Assembly: GCA_964019335.1 (NCBI GenBank)
Contig: OZ025731.1
Span: 126,501-190,500 of the forward strand
From: Diplonema japonicum
Taxonomy: Eukaryota > Euglenozoa > Diplonemea > Diplonemida > Diplonemidae
Direction of reading: 5' to 3'
Length of the DNA: 64,000 nucleotides
Part shown: positions 1-11,122 of the stretch, piece after piece
How positions within the stretch are numbered: the stretch's first letter is position 1
Layout of the letters: each line of letters begins with the position of its first letter
Program-made: the position numbers and the translations under genes
Notes under the pieces: model-generated
The model's input: only the letters and a program-made list of their open reading frames with translations
Database searches by the model: none
What the model was told of the DNA's origin: nothing

Positions 1-1
1 A

Positions 2-970
2 GGTAATTTCGGGCCTGTGTACTCGGCAAGGCAAAAGACAGACGGGGAACTGGTTGCTATCAAGACACTGATGACGGAAGGAGAAGAGTCGTACAGCGCA
101 CAACTGAAAACAATCCACAACATGATGCAGCTGGGCCACGCCCATGTCGCCTCGTATACAAAATACTTCAAAACCGCGGAGGTAGCGTTTGGCATGGAGG
201 TGAAAAAGCTACACATTGTAACGCATCTAAGTGGCTGCAGGCTAGACGAGCACCTAGCCGCCAACGGTGTACTAACATGCGGCCTGACGCTGAGGCTTCT
301 CCGTGACATCGGAGCTGCGCTGAATCACATGCACAGCAACGGTCTCATCCACCGCGGTATATCCCCACAAAACATTTTAATGAACCGCGGGGTGGGGTTC
401 ATGCTTGCAGACCTTGGCCTTTGCAACGATGCCGTGCCTTTCTTCCAGGCACCCAGACCCCCCTCCAGCACTTCCCGTACAAACAAGGTAGACATGTGGG
501 CCCTCGGCGTGACTGTATGCTGTGCCATCTTAGAAGCAGACGACCGCAGCACTCTAAAATATTTACACGAAAATTACGACCTTGCAATGCGCGAGTTGAA
601 AGCAGCGCTTGAGGAGCTGCAGAACCCTATTCTCCGAACGCTTCCTCTACAACTTCTTTCATTGAACCCCTCAGACCGGCCAACAGCGACACAAATACTG
701 GAAATATGCGGGGAAGGACGGAAGGTCCCCCTCTTGGTACACGCAGTGTCCGGCGATGAGGTGGAGCGCAACGCGAAGATCATTATCGACGAAGGAGCGT
801 GGGTGGATGAAATCCTGTGGGCTGCGGAGAAAGAATTCAAAGACATGGGAAAAGCGTGCGATGCTGAGGTACAAAACAAGGATGGGGTGTATGTGAAGGC
901 GGATGGTGCAACGGTGTTCGAGGACACAGCGGTGGTCCGTGTCACGTTCCTAGAAAAGACTTCTAGCTAA
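2..970 (+). CDS. protein kinase-like protein (probable pseudokinase), 5' end cut by window edge
   Basis: The frame opens at base 2 inside a glycine-rich loop (GNFGPVYSAR), so the start codon lies outside the window. The VAIK lysine is present (LVAIKTL). The catalytic loop reads HRGISPQNIL: the aspartate of HRD and the following lysine are replaced, and DFG reads DLG. This is seen in the sequence; loss of phosphotransfer is inferred from what is known of kinases. A shortened activation segment is followed by VDMWALGV, matching the usual DxWSxG helix. The last 85 or so residues (from KVPLLVHAVSG) form a separate unrecognised domain of alternating strands and helices. The stop is TAA at 968-970. 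A regulatory pseudokinase is most likely; an atypical active kinase is possible. Confidence 0.8.
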   Translation, partial: GNFGPVYSARQKTDGELVAIKTLMTEGEESYSAQLKTIHNMMQLGHAHVASYTKYFKTAEVAFGMEVKKLHIVTHLSGCRLDEHLAANGVLTCGLTLRLLRDIGAALNHMHSNGLIHRGISPQNILMNRGVGFMLADLGLCNDAVPFFQAPRPPSSTSRTNKVDMWALGVTVCCAILEADDRSTLKYLHENYDLAMRELKAALEELQNPILRTLPLQLLSLNPSDRPTATQILEICGEGRKVPLLVHAVSGDEVERNAKIIIDEGAWVDEILWAAEKEFKDMGKACDAEVQNKDGVYVKADGATVFEDTAVVRVTFLEKTSS

Positions 971-1967
971 TTCTATTCTATGCTATGCTATGCTATATCA
1001 ATAATTAGCTTTTAATGATAAATCAGTAATATAAATTTTAAAAAAAGGGGGGTGGGAATGGGCTCTTTTTTTTTCCCCCAAGGGTAATTCACTTAATACC
1101 CTCAAACAAGGACAACTTCAGATGGGAAATTATGTGCGTAAGGCAGCAAATGCACCTCTATCTACAAAAAGAAAAAAAAGAGGGGCGGGCATTGAAGGCC
1201 ACATGAGTGCGAAATGCAAACCATTTTAGAATGGCAGTTTTCTTCTTTTCTTTTTTTTTTCCCCCTCCCCCCTAAACCTAAGGGGGCAGCAAGACCTTCT
1301 GGGTCTAGGTGCGTAACGACACCTCTCCTTAAGCGAGTCGACTACAAACACCTCCCCTTCCCTACCCCTTGTACTTTATGGTAAGAATTGCCCCCCACCC
1401 TTTTTTTTCTATGAGTTACGTGTACTAGCAAGCTGTTTTTTTTTTTTTCGAATGAAATAAATTTGAAATGTTGTTATGTCACGGCCGTGTGTGGCCTGCG
1501 CTTTCCTTGGAGCACGTGCGCACACCTTCTACTGAAGTCATGCATCCTCAATGCAGAGTGGTTCGTACGCCGAGAGTCGCCGGGTTTATGTTTTAACCTT
1601 TTTTTTTCTTTTTTTTTTAAGCGGCCGATGAGCGACTCATCGCATACACATGGGGGGGGGGGGGGCATTTTTCTTCTATATTTTTGTGTTTTCCCAACAT
1701 AATCTCAGAGGCATAGCAGAATAAAAAAAAATCGGAAAAAAAAAAAAGCTGTGTTTTTCCCCCCCGCTAATACCCACCCAAAAAAAAAGATTTAATTTAT
1801 CCTATCTTGTGCAACTTGTGTCCCAGGAAAAGAAGAAGAAAAAAAAGGAATTACTCTAGTGCGAACAATAAAAACACAAGTCGTAAGAAAGAATCATTTT
1901 CCTAATAAACCCAACTAGGCTGGCGAGTGCAACAGCCACATACTTCTTCCTGTTTGTTTGTTTGTTT

Positions 1968-2014
<47 letters not shown>

Positions 2015-2334
2015 CATGTGTATTATCATGAGATCGTGTGTCTTTTCAACGGACTATCCCCTCTGAAAAACGAGCTCCCGATAAAAAGGCAAAAATGCAC
2101 TGGATGAAAGGTTATTGAAAGGTTCTATCTTTCCCTCCCCACCCCATCTCCTCCCAACTATAACCTCCAAGCCTGGACGTGGCCATTGTAGTGCCAAGCG
2201 TTTCACCGCTGTGTTTGTTTTTGTATCTTTTTTTTTTTTTTTTCCCCTTAGCAACCACACAGGTTACTTAATTGGACACACAAAAAAAAAAGAAAAAAAA
2301 AAGAAGCAGAAAAAAACAAAAACAACAAAAGAAA
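971..2334. other. intergenic region, homopolymer-rich
   Basis: No supported gene. It holds many A, T, C and G runs, including a poly(T) tract of about 40 at 1971-2012. A pyrimidine tract ending in AG (about 2229-2251) lies about 85 bases before the next start codon and could be a splice acceptor for the subtilase transcript. Short ORFs here are low-complexity. Confidence 0.7.
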
Positions 2335-5300
2335 ATGCGGTGCTTCTTACTCCCTCTGCTCTTCGCAGGGGCCGTCGGCGAAACTGGATTCCTTGTGATG
2401 CTTCGGGACAACTGCACAGCCGCAGGAGCGGAGGAGGTACACCGTGTGTGTGGAACGAGAAGCCGCACCTACAAAATCGGGGGTTTCAAGACCAGGCATT
2501 GCGAAGGAGTGGAAGAGGCCGAGATGGAGGCGCTGTCAGACCGCCTAGACGGCACAATCACAGTGGAGCGAGACTCATTGAACAAGGACGTGCTTCATGC
2601 CATGCCTGGTGGCTGCACCAACCAAGCTTCCACTGACACCCCATGGGGCCTCAGCAGGCTCACACAGAGACACGACTGGGAATGGTCTGGAAGCACCCCC
2701 GCACCCTTCCACCACAACACCGAGTGGGGCGACAAGGTTGACACCTACGTCATGGACACTGGTGTAGAGTGCGGGATCGAGGAACTGAACGGGAGGTGCA
2801 GCAACATGAAGGACTACGTCGCCAGCAAGGACGAGATCCACCGTGACGACAACGGCCACGGGACGTACGTGGCAAGCCTTGTTGCAGGCAAGACGCACGG
2901 CGTCGCGAGGAAGGCCAACATCATCTCTGCAAAGGTTGTGGACCACCAAGGCCACACAAGGAACAGCTATATTCTGGACGCCCTCGCCGACATCAGTGTC
3001 GCTGTGAAGCAAACAAAACGCCCTTCCCTCATATTGATGGCCTTCGGTGTCTTGGAGTCCTCCGTTTTCGACGCGGCCCTGCGTGCTATGGTGGAGCTCG
3101 GTGTTGCTGTGGTAGCCTCGGGCGGGAACTCGTATTGCCGACCCATGCGCCCCGAGTTGATTTCTGTGGGAGCGCACGGCAGAGATGGCAAAGTGCTGCG
3201 GTGCGAAAAATCCCAAGACCTTTATGCGCCTGGGGAGGACATCCGAGGGGCGTCTGCAGAAAACCTAGACGGCAGTGTGGTGAACTCCGGGTCGTCTGCG
3301 TCCGCAGCTTACGCAGCAGGGGCGGCAGCTTCGTTCCTGAGCAAGAAGCCATGGGCGACCCCCCTTGATGTGAAGATGTGGCTCATCGAATCATCGCTGA
3401 AGATGGTTCTGGTCTCGGCTTTTCCGAACAGGGCGCTGTTCATCCCGTGCGACGAGAGCCAGTCCACAGCACCAGGGGGAGGCTCCCTGCTGGTTGATTC
3501 GCACTGCACACAGGAGCCCCTCCCCCACCGAGGCGCGATGGCATACAAAGCCACCCGTGGGAACCAGGGGTGCTGGGTGGTGCAGTGTCCCCATGGCGAG
3601 GATCTTATTCTAAATGTGACGAAGATCCAGCCTAGTGACTTGTCAAACGTGGTTTTCATCCAAGCCATGGATCGGGGGGATCCCCTACTCTTTGTGATGG
3701 AAGCGCAGCGCTCTGTGGTGGCAATGAACTCTGCGAGGTTGATGATGGGGAGCTTTGGGCATGGGAACGGCGGGGATTTCGAAATTGAATGGGAGTGCCG
3801 TGCCCGCGAGCCGACCTGCACCGCTGTCGAGGGGGGCGGGGTGGTGACCTACCCCGTTGACAACGGACGGTACCCCGCGTCCTCTGTGGAATGCTGGACG
3901 CTCACTTGCGACACCCCGCACATTGAAATCGAGTGGCACTACGTGGACATTACAAGCGAGAGCAACACGTTGCTGTCGCACGACATACTTACAGTGGAGG
4001 ACACGGCCGACAGCTTTGGCACGACACACTTGATGTTGCAGGGGCACCCCGCAGTAGGGTTTTACGGCAATTCTGTGAAGGTCCGGTTCGCGTCTTACCA
4101 CTCCCCCTTAGGCAGCGGCTTCCGCTTTACTTGGAGATGCACGTCGCAGACCCGTGCCGTCCCTGAGCCCTTCGAGCCTCCCGTGTTCGTAAAGGCGCCA
4201 GCCGTTGTGGCATCGAAGACAGCTGTGGTCGTGCGGAACACGACATCGGCAGCGACGGAGTACCTGCTGGAATGCGAGGCTGGGATGCTCACGTCGTTGA
4301 CGCATGCTGAGTGGCGCATGGCACACGGAGAGGTTGTCCGTATCCGAAACGAGACGGGCGAGGTGCTAGTTGTGAGATACGGCGACAGCACATTTATGGG
4401 TATCATCAGCACGCAAGGTCGCTTGACGGTGGAGCTGTTCTACGGGACGCAGCCGCTCAGCACGTTCAGGCTGGAGCTGAGCTGCCTCCCAGCTGCCGAG
4501 CGGTGCCCCGCACTCCCCCTTGGGAGTTCAGAGGCAGCAGACAACTGCTTCACAATTGGCGGGCCTGCATGTCCCGTCGGGGAGAGCAGGTTTTCCGTTA
4601 GCAAACTCGCTGGGAGCGTGACGATGATCGACGAGGTGACTGGAGAGGTGACACGGGTGACAGCACCTGCATCGACAAGAAGCTTCTCGAACAGGGTGCA
4701 GGTTGTGGTGCACGGGACCGGGTTTGTGACCTGGGGGTGCGGACGGTGGGGCACATGCACTGAGGTTGATCACAAGGACAGAGACTCATTCTCGATTAGC
4801 GACACAGCAGGGCAAGACGTTGACTGCTGGCTGTTCAAGTGTCCGGACCCGTCGCAAAACCTCGTTTTCAAGGACATCAAGACGAGGTCATGCAGCTACC
4901 CGACAACGCTTCTGGACAACGACGATAAGGTGCTGGCCTCGATCACATGCCCTAGGGGACTAGTCGTGACGGACAGCAACGTGGCAGTGCTGACGAGAAC
5001 GGGGGCTGCACTGATCGCATCATGGTCGTGCGGATGCGAAAACCTACTGGAAGCCGCGGCGCCCCTGTCTTACCCTCGCAATATTGACAAAGGGGACGAA
5101 TGCTGGACCCTGCGATGCGACACAACAAAGGACTATATGTTCCTCACGCCAGGGATGGTTTCCGGGGACTCTGTGGTGGTGAGGGACAGCACGCCATACA
5201 AGACCACCCTTCGCTCGAACAGGACCATTCTCTCGAGGGAGGGTGACCTTGCCTTCTTCGCATCGATCGGTGACACATCCCTCTACGATGCTGGGGAGGC

Positions 5301-7200
5301 CTTTTCGCTGGACTACAAGTGTGCACCGGAAAATGCGACAGACGCGCCCCCCAGCCCCCCAGTTGGGTGCAAATACCTGGCCGAACCGATGGACGTCTTC
5401 TGGACGAATAGCAGTGACTACACCTGCTGGTACATGCTGGTGACGCCTCCAAAGGCTGTTTACTTCAACGCGACGTACGACCTCGCCCCAGACACGAGTA
5501 TTGTGTTTAATGTCGGGACGGAGCACTACATCAACGGGGGCAGCGGCTACGAGTACGTGTTCATGGAGGCGACGAAGCGCACGTTAACGATCGGGATCAA
5601 CGGGTCTGGCGTGGCACGCATCGGGTACGTGAAGAGCTGCGACACGAACGTCGTACCAGGCCTCATCGTCCACCCCAAAGACAACGGCGTGAGCTGCTGG
5701 CGCTTGACCTGCCCGGATGATGATGTCCCCCTCGCCATAGCCCACGAATCGGGTGCCCCCCTGGCGATCGAAGGCGGTGGGGTTTTAAACAGCCAGCAGC
5801 CAACCCACTTGACAATGGGTTCTGCAACAATCTCCCTGGAGCCTGAGCTCCCTGGTGGCACGGAGGTTGCATTCTCCTGGACCTGCGACACCTCGAACAA
5901 GCTGAAGGAGAAGGAGCACTGCTATGGTGAAGCCACGAAGCTCAGCTCGGACACTGGATCTGTGTCCTGGGACAGGTATCAAGAACCCGGAAAATGCTGG
6001 TGGCTAACCTGCCCGCAGGCGGTAAAGGTGCTGACGTTGACGATGGACTACGAACACGGCTATGACTTCGTGGAGGTTTACCCTGTACACAGCGATACCC
6101 CTCTGGACAGGTTCACAGGGAAGGGCACCGTGCACGTGGGGTATCATGGGGACATCGTGGTGAAGTCTTTGTTGGATAAAAACATCGACAGCACGCTGAC
6201 AATGAAATGGGAATGCGGCCAGACGGCACCTCGCAAGAACGTCCAACTGACCGGACCCGCCAACCCGATCCAGTGGGACAAGACCTCGAGGAACTGCTTC
6301 CACGAGTTCGCACCTTTCGAACGCACCACGACACTGCGGTACCCGTCCAACGGAGGCAGCTACCCACCAATGACAAGCAAATGCTGGAGAATGGAGTGCG
6401 CAACGGAAGGCACATCACGTGTAAACTTGAACACAAACCTGGAACCCGGGTACGACAAGATCGAAGCTTACGACAAAGAAGGCAGGTGGCTAGGAGAGAC
6501 GACGGCAGACGGCGATGCCGAGTTCAGCAGCACAGGCGACATCTACCTACACTTCACGTCGGACATCGGGACAGAAGGGACGGGATTCACGGCGGAGCTG
6601 TTCTGCAACATTCAACCCCCAACCCATGCACCGGGGACACCCGCACCACCGCAAATAAATTTGAGAAGGGTAAAAGCAACGCTTCGAGTCATTTCAAATG
6701 ATCTGCAAAAAGCAGTGGAAGGAAGCACTGCTCTAATGCCAGCATTGGAACTAGCCACAGGCGGGTCAGCCAGCTGTGTGAAAGTGTGCCACGAAATGAG
6801 CGACAGTACAAAATGTGTAGAATGCATGGCGGTACCCTCTGGACGATTTGCCCGCACTGCTCAGCAAGGTGATAAGGTGGCGCTTGAAGCAGAATTAGAG
6901 GTCGTAGCCAGCATGGACAATGAGGGTGTGAAGGCAAGGCTTTCAACCATTAGTGATGTGATCGCAAACCATCTTGGAGGGCCTCTGGTGGAAATAGTAG
7001 TGGACAGCGGTTCGAGTGACAGTGACTCTGACCTGTCCACAGGTGCCATTATTGGGATAGTACTTGGTTCTCTTGCATTTGTTGTCATAGCTGCTGTCGT
7101 TGTTTACTTCTGCTGTATACGTGCGAAGCGAGTGTCCTTTGACGATACAGAGCTTGCTCAACGCCAGGCAGCTGAACCGGCTGCTACTACCGTTGTTTGA
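2335..7200 (+). CDS. secreted subtilisin-like protease with CUB-like repeats and one transmembrane segment
   Basis: Start chosen at the ATG giving a signal peptide (MRCFLLPLLFAGAVG); an upstream in-frame ATG would add only a Lys/Gln run. A prodomain-like stretch (about 15-100) precedes an S8 peptidase domain with Asp in VMDTGV (about 141), His in NGHGTYVAS (about 174), oxyanion Asn in SGGNS (about 264) and Ser in NSGSSASAA (about 320). The triad is complete, so activity is plausible. Residues about 380-1430 carry at least eight modules marked by CWxLxC-type motifs (CWTLTC, CWLFKC, CWRLTC, CWWLTC, CWRMEC), resembling divergent CUB domains. A small Cys-containing domain, a helix at about 1569-1593 (GAIIGIVLGSLAFVVIA) and a short basic tail follow. 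Length 1621 residues. Predicted type I surface protein; substrate unknown. Confidence 0.85.
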   Translation: MRCFLLPLLFAGAVGETGFLVMLRDNCTAAGAEEVHRVCGTRSRTYKIGGFKTRHCEGVEEAEMEALSDRLDGTITVERDSLNKDVLHAMPGGCTNQASTDTPWGLSRLTQRHDWEWSGSTPAPFHHNTEWGDKVDTYVMDTGVECGIEELNGRCSNMKDYVASKDEIHRDDNGHGTYVASLVAGKTHGVARKANIISAKVVDHQGHTRNSYILDALADISVAVKQTKRPSLILMAFGVLESSVFDAALRAMVELGVAVVASGGNSYCRPMRPELISVGAHGRDGKVLRCEKSQDLYAPGEDIRGASAENLDGSVVNSGSSASAAYAAGAAASFLSKKPWATPLDVKMWLIESSLKMVLVSAFPNRALFIPCDESQSTAPGGGSLLVDSHCTQEPLPHRGAMAYKATRGNQGCWVVQCPHGEDLILNVTKIQPSDLSNVVFIQAMDRGDPLLFVMEAQRSVVAMNSARLMMGSFGHGNGGDFEIEWECRAREPTCTAVEGGGVVTYPVDNGRYPASSVECWTLTCDTPHIEIEWHYVDITSESNTLLSHDILTVEDTADSFGTTHLMLQGHPAVGFYGNSVKVRFASYHSPLGSGFRFTWRCTSQTRAVPEPFEPPVFVKAPAVVASKTAVVVRNTTSAATEYLLECEAGMLTSLTHAEWRMAHGEVVRIRNETGEVLVVRYGDSTFMGIISTQGRLTVELFYGTQPLSTFRLELSCLPAAERCPALPLGSSEAADNCFTIGGPACPVGESRFSVSKLAGSVTMIDEVTGEVTRVTAPASTRSFSNRVQVVVHGTGFVTWGCGRWGTCTEVDHKDRDSFSISDTAGQDVDCWLFKCPDPSQNLVFKDIKTRSCSYPTTLLDNDDKVLASITCPRGLVVTDSNVAVLTRTGAALIASWSCGCENLLEAAAPLSYPRNIDKGDECWTLRCDTTKDYMFLTPGMVSGDSVVVRDSTPYKTTLRSNRTILSREGDLAFFASIGDTSLYDAGEAFSLDYKCAPENATDAPPSPPVGCKYLAEPMDVFWTNSSDYTCWYMLVTPPKAVYFNATYDLAPDTSIVFNVGTEHYINGGSGYEYVFMEATKRTLTIGINGSGVARIGYVKSCDTNVVPGLIVHPKDNGVSCWRLTCPDDDVPLAIAHESGAPLAIEGGGVLNSQQPTHLTMGSATISLEPELPGGTEVAFSWTCDTSNKLKEKEHCYGEATKLSSDTGSVSWDRYQEPGKCWWLTCPQAVKVLTLTMDYEHGYDFVEVYPVHSDTPLDRFTGKGTVHVGYHGDIVVKSLLDKNIDSTLTMKWECGQTAPRKNVQLTGPANPIQWDKTSRNCFHEFAPFERTTTLRYPSNGGSYPPMTSKCWRMECATEGTSRVNLNTNLEPGYDKIEAYDKEGRWLGETTADGDAEFSSTGDIYLHFTSDIGTEGTGFTAELFCNIQPPTHAPGTPAPPQINLRRVKATLRVISNDLQKAVEGSTALMPALELATGGSASCVKVCHEMSDSTKCVECMAVPSGRFARTAQQGDKVALEAELEVVASMDNEGVKARLSTISDVIANHLGGPLVEIVVDSGSSDSDSDLSTGAIIGIVLGSLAFVVIAAVVVYFCCIRAKRVSFDDTELAQRQAAEPAATTVV

Positions 7201-7929
7201 AGGGTGTGTCCTTTCACCCCCATTTTTTTTTCTCTTTCAGTTGTAGTATTTTTTTGTTTCTCTCCCCCCTTTCTCTCTTGAATTCTTACAGAATGGAAAC
7301 AAGAAAAAAAACAGTGAATTAAACGCTACCCCTATTGCTTTTTTTTTTCTTTTTTTTTTTTTTCCCCGAGAGGACGAGCTTTCCCCTCATCGGGGGAATT
7401 CTTTTTTTTTTTTTTTTTGAAAAGAGCACATTCGTTTACTCCCCCCCTCCCCTTCTTTTTTTTTTGTTGGGCCGTTGCTAACCACTTCGTTTTCTATTTG
7501 TGAATTTTTCTTTTTTAAAAACTCCGAGGCCCTTCCGCTTTTTGTTTTTACTAAATTATTATTATTATTTTTTTTTCTTTTTTTTTCTTTTCTTTTTTTT
7601 TTTTTTTTTTTTTTTGCTGGTTTTGCTGGCACCAATCTTTTTCATAGTATTTTGGGTTAACTGACACCCCAATTACGTCGGGTTTTAGATTGAAGCCCAA
7701 GCTTAAACCCTTCTATTCCTCCCCCGAACCCCCCCTAGGTTATCGGTTAACTCAGATACTATGTTTTTTATGTTTAGACAAACCCATAAATTTTCTTAAA
7801 ATATTTTTTTTCTTCATCCTTGTTGTCCCTGAAGGAAACAAAAGGACGGTTGAATGATTAGACAGTCCTTGCTAAAAGAAACAGGCCTTCTCCCTCTCTC
7901 CCCCCCCTTGGACCTTGCGGGGAACGAGG

Positions 7930-7969
<40 letters not shown>

Positions 7970-8470
7970 CACATACTTTTGACGTTCAACGAGTTTTCCT
8001 TTTTATGAGGTATTTCTTGTTATTTCGAAAGTGGCAAAAAAAAAAATGAGGAAGGAAGAAAAAAAGAAAAAAAGGGTCAGTTTGTGTCTTAATTTTGTTT
8101 TTTTTTTCCGACTTTGTTAGAAAATGAAAGAAAGCAGCCGTAATTGAGAAGAAATAAGAGGATCTCGCTTTTTCCTACCCAGGTAAATAAAAAAAGAGAA
8201 ACTTTCGTCTTCCCGATACCCCGGCCTTTCTTTTTAAATCCTTTTTTTTTTTTTTTACCTTATATCTTTTTAACCCACCTCACCAGCTTGGCCCCCTGGG
8301 TTAAAAAGATTTTTCTCTTTGTGGGGGAGGGGGGAATAGGTCGTAGTTAAACACCGTTCTCTCCCATGACTCCCCCTTTTTTTGATCTCCCCCATATTTT
8401 TTTTTTCCCATACAAATTTTCTTGAATTCATGTTTAAAAAAAAAGGGGGGGGGTGTATTACAAAAAAAAA
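7201..8470. other. intergenic region with homopolymers
   Basis: No supported gene. Contains a poly(A) run of about 39 at 7930-7968, poly(T) blocks, and one copy of a small dispersed repeat near 7469. The stretch before 8471 is a G run followed by an A run that ends at the ABCF start codon. Confidence 0.65.
7469..7506 (+). repeat. dispersed repeat R1, copy 1 (degenerate)
   Basis: Starts GGCCGTTGCTAACCACTTCG and runs into a poly(T) tract. Better copies lie at 13782, 15687 and 29180. No function recognised. Confidence 0.55.
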
Positions 8471-10572
8471 ATGGGGAAGAAGAAAGCACCAAAGGCGGCG
8501 GCGACAAAGCCAACAAAGGACGCCAAAAAAGAAAAAGAAGACACCACCGACACGGGGGCGGTTGCCAACTACGCCCCGCCAAATTACGACGAAAACGAGA
8601 GAAACATAAAGATACAGCGATTGGACATCAACTACCACGGGCACCACGTGTTGAAGGAGACGAAACTGGAACTCCTGCAAGGGAGAAGGTACGGCTTAAT
8701 AGGCCCAAACGGATGCGGAAAAAGCACCTTGATGAACGTATTGGGCGCAGGGGAGCTCGCACTCCCACCAAAGCTCGACTATTTCCATCTATCTCATGAG
8801 GTTGAGGCCACCGAAGAGACCGTCCTCGAGTGCGTCATGAAGGTTGATACAGAATGCGCTCGAATCGAACAAGAAATCGAAGAACTGCAAGAAAAAGACG
8901 ACGAAACCGAAGCAGCTGAACGCCTCACAGAACTGTACACTAGACTGGACGAATTGGAAGCGGAAACAGCAGAAAGCAGGGCGTCGCGAATATTATTCGG
9001 GCTTGGTTTCGATGCAACCATGCAGGCAAGACCATGCAGTTCGTACTCCGGCGGCTGGCGAATGCGCGTTGCACTGGCGCAGGTTCTTTTTCTCCGTCCC
9101 TCTCTCATGCTTCTGGACGAGCCGACAAACCACTTAGACATCGAAGCCGTTGTCTGGCTTGAAAACTACCTCAAATACTTCAAGGGAATCCTTCTCATGG
9201 TGTCTCATTCCCAGGACTTCATGAACTCAATCTGCACCAATATCATCCACATGCGTAACGGACGGCTCAACTATTACACAGGAAACTACGACCAGTATTG
9301 CATCACACGAGATGAGAAGGACGAGCACCAAGCAAAACGTCGCGCGTGGGAACAGGGACAGATGAAGTCAATGAAAGACTACATTGCACGGTTCGGCCAC
9401 GGCTCGAAAAAACTGGCGAGACAGGCGCAATCGAAGGAAAAAACACTGGAGAAAATGGTCCGTGGAGGCCTCACAGAGGCCATCTCTCGGGACACAAAGG
9501 TGAACTTCGTCTTCCCTGAGCCAGGGTACCTCCCGCCACCTGTCATCAAATTTGAAAACGTCCATTTTAAATACCCGAAAATGGACAAAGATCTGTACGA
9601 AAACGTAGAATTCGGGATCGATTTAGACAGCCACGTGTGTTTGGTCGGGCCGAACGGAGCGGGCAAAACGACGTTGCAAAAATTAATCACGGGTGAGCTG
9701 GAACCGACGAAGGGTTACGTTTCAAAGAACGGGCATTGCGTTGTTGCCAGATTCAATCAGCATTTCGTGGACCAGCTGGACATGAGCCTGACGCCGTTGC
9801 AATACATGCGACAGGAATACCCTGAGGTGAAGGAACCAGAGGTCATGCGTTCGTGGATAGGCAGGTTCGGCATCACAGGTTCCTTCCAAACTTCACCGAT
9901 AGCAACCCTCTCAGACGGCATGAAGTCAAGGGTGGTCCTGGCATGGATGGCACAGAGGGCCCCGCATGTTCTCCTTCTTGACGAGCCTACAAACCACTTG
10001 GACATGGACTCTATCGACGCCCTCGCCGAAGCTTTAAACGAATTTGAAGGCGCTGTTATTCTAGTTTCCCATGATATGCGCCTTATCGCACAGGCAGCTT
10101 CTGAAATTTGGATCTGCGACAACAATCATGTTGATAAATTTGAAGGCGACATCGCCGATTACAAAACGCTCATCGAGAAGCGGGTTGAAGAGGCGGAGAA
10201 CAAATACAAGCAGTCCAAGCAAAGCCCTAAGGAACGGGAAAAGAAGGATCGGGTGGCCAAACCGGCCGCCAAGAAAAAAGCCAACAAGCCTGCTCCAAAA
10301 GGCCCCGGAAAAGTTGTTTCCCTCTCGGCTGTTAAACCCGCCACGCTGAAACCGCCTACAAGCGGTTCAAGGCTGAAGGTTACCGTGAAAAAAGAATCTG
10401 GAAAAGGCATCGGGGTTGGTCTGGATGCGTACCCCCTCGAAGACGGGGAATTGGTGTTGGTCCTAGACAACGTTGCACCGGGTTCGGTAGGCGATAAACA
10501 TGGACTTACACCTTTGGTGGGATGTAGGATTGCTAACTTTGATGGAAATGCTATTACTAGGTATGTGTAGGG

Positions 10573-10614
<42 letters not shown>

Positions 10615-10704
10615 AGCCAAGAACACGCTGCGCAACTGGCTGCGTCTCTCAAGGAAGCCTGTAGTTTCGAACTTACCTTCACGGAGCTACCTGATGAGGA
10701 CTAA
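8471..10704 (+). CDS. ABCF2: ABCF2/ARB1-type ATPase with C-terminal PDZ-like domain
   Basis: Two exons: 8471-10560 and 10617-10704 (725 residues). The 56-nt intron is GTATG...ACAG with a core of about 41 A; removing it restores the frame and replaces a 4-codon dead end with 29 codons. Two ABC domains are seen: Walker A GPNGCGKS (about 78) and GPNGAGKT (about 392), signatures YSGGWRMR and LSDGMKSR, Walker B LLLDEPTNHLD twice. No membrane segments, as in ABCF proteins. Motifs such as NIIHMRNG, YTGNYDQY and ARFGHGSKKLARQAQSKEKT match ABCF2/Arb1, a ribosome-associated ATPase in biogenesis and recycling. A Lys/Ala/Pro linker leads to residues 634-725, which look like a PDZ fold (GIGVGLDA, VAPGSVGDKHGL, IANFDGNAITS). 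This extension is unusual. Start is the ATG after nine A; upstream in-frame codons contain no ATG. Confidence 0.92.
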
Positions 10705-10781
10705 GCCCTCTCCCCCCTCTCTCTCTCTCTCTCTTTTTCTCTCCCATCCTTTACTTAAATAATACACGGGGTCGTACTTTG

Positions 10782-10819
<38 letters not shown>

Positions 10820-11122
10820 TCTGAATTTCTTTTTGTTTTAATCCCCGCCCTTCATCCCTCAACCGCCCAAAAAATTGACTTTAACATTGGAAAGAAAGAA
10901 AGGAACAAAGAAGGAAATCCTTGCCCACCATCCAACCCCCCCTCCCCAACCCGCCCCCCCACCCCGACGCGCTTTCTTTGTATTTCCCAGCTTAGCAAAA
11001 CGAGTGTCAGAAAACCTTCTTCTTCTTTTTTTTTTTTTTTTTTTCTTAAAAAGTTCCGCAAACTGTTTTCCTTGAAAATATGGTACGAAAGACACAAAAA
11101 ACAAAACAAAAAAAAAAAAAAA
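10705..11122. other. intergenic region
   Basis: CT repeats (10709-10743) and two poly(T) tracts, then a poly(A) leader ending at the next start codon. A TTTTTCTTAAAAAG-type junction near 11040 could hold a splice acceptor, but none is certain. Confidence 0.6.

Noticed and set aside
1463-1702. ORF with hydrophobic start in the first spacer
   Set aside because: Ends in Phe and Gly runs from homopolymers; no support.
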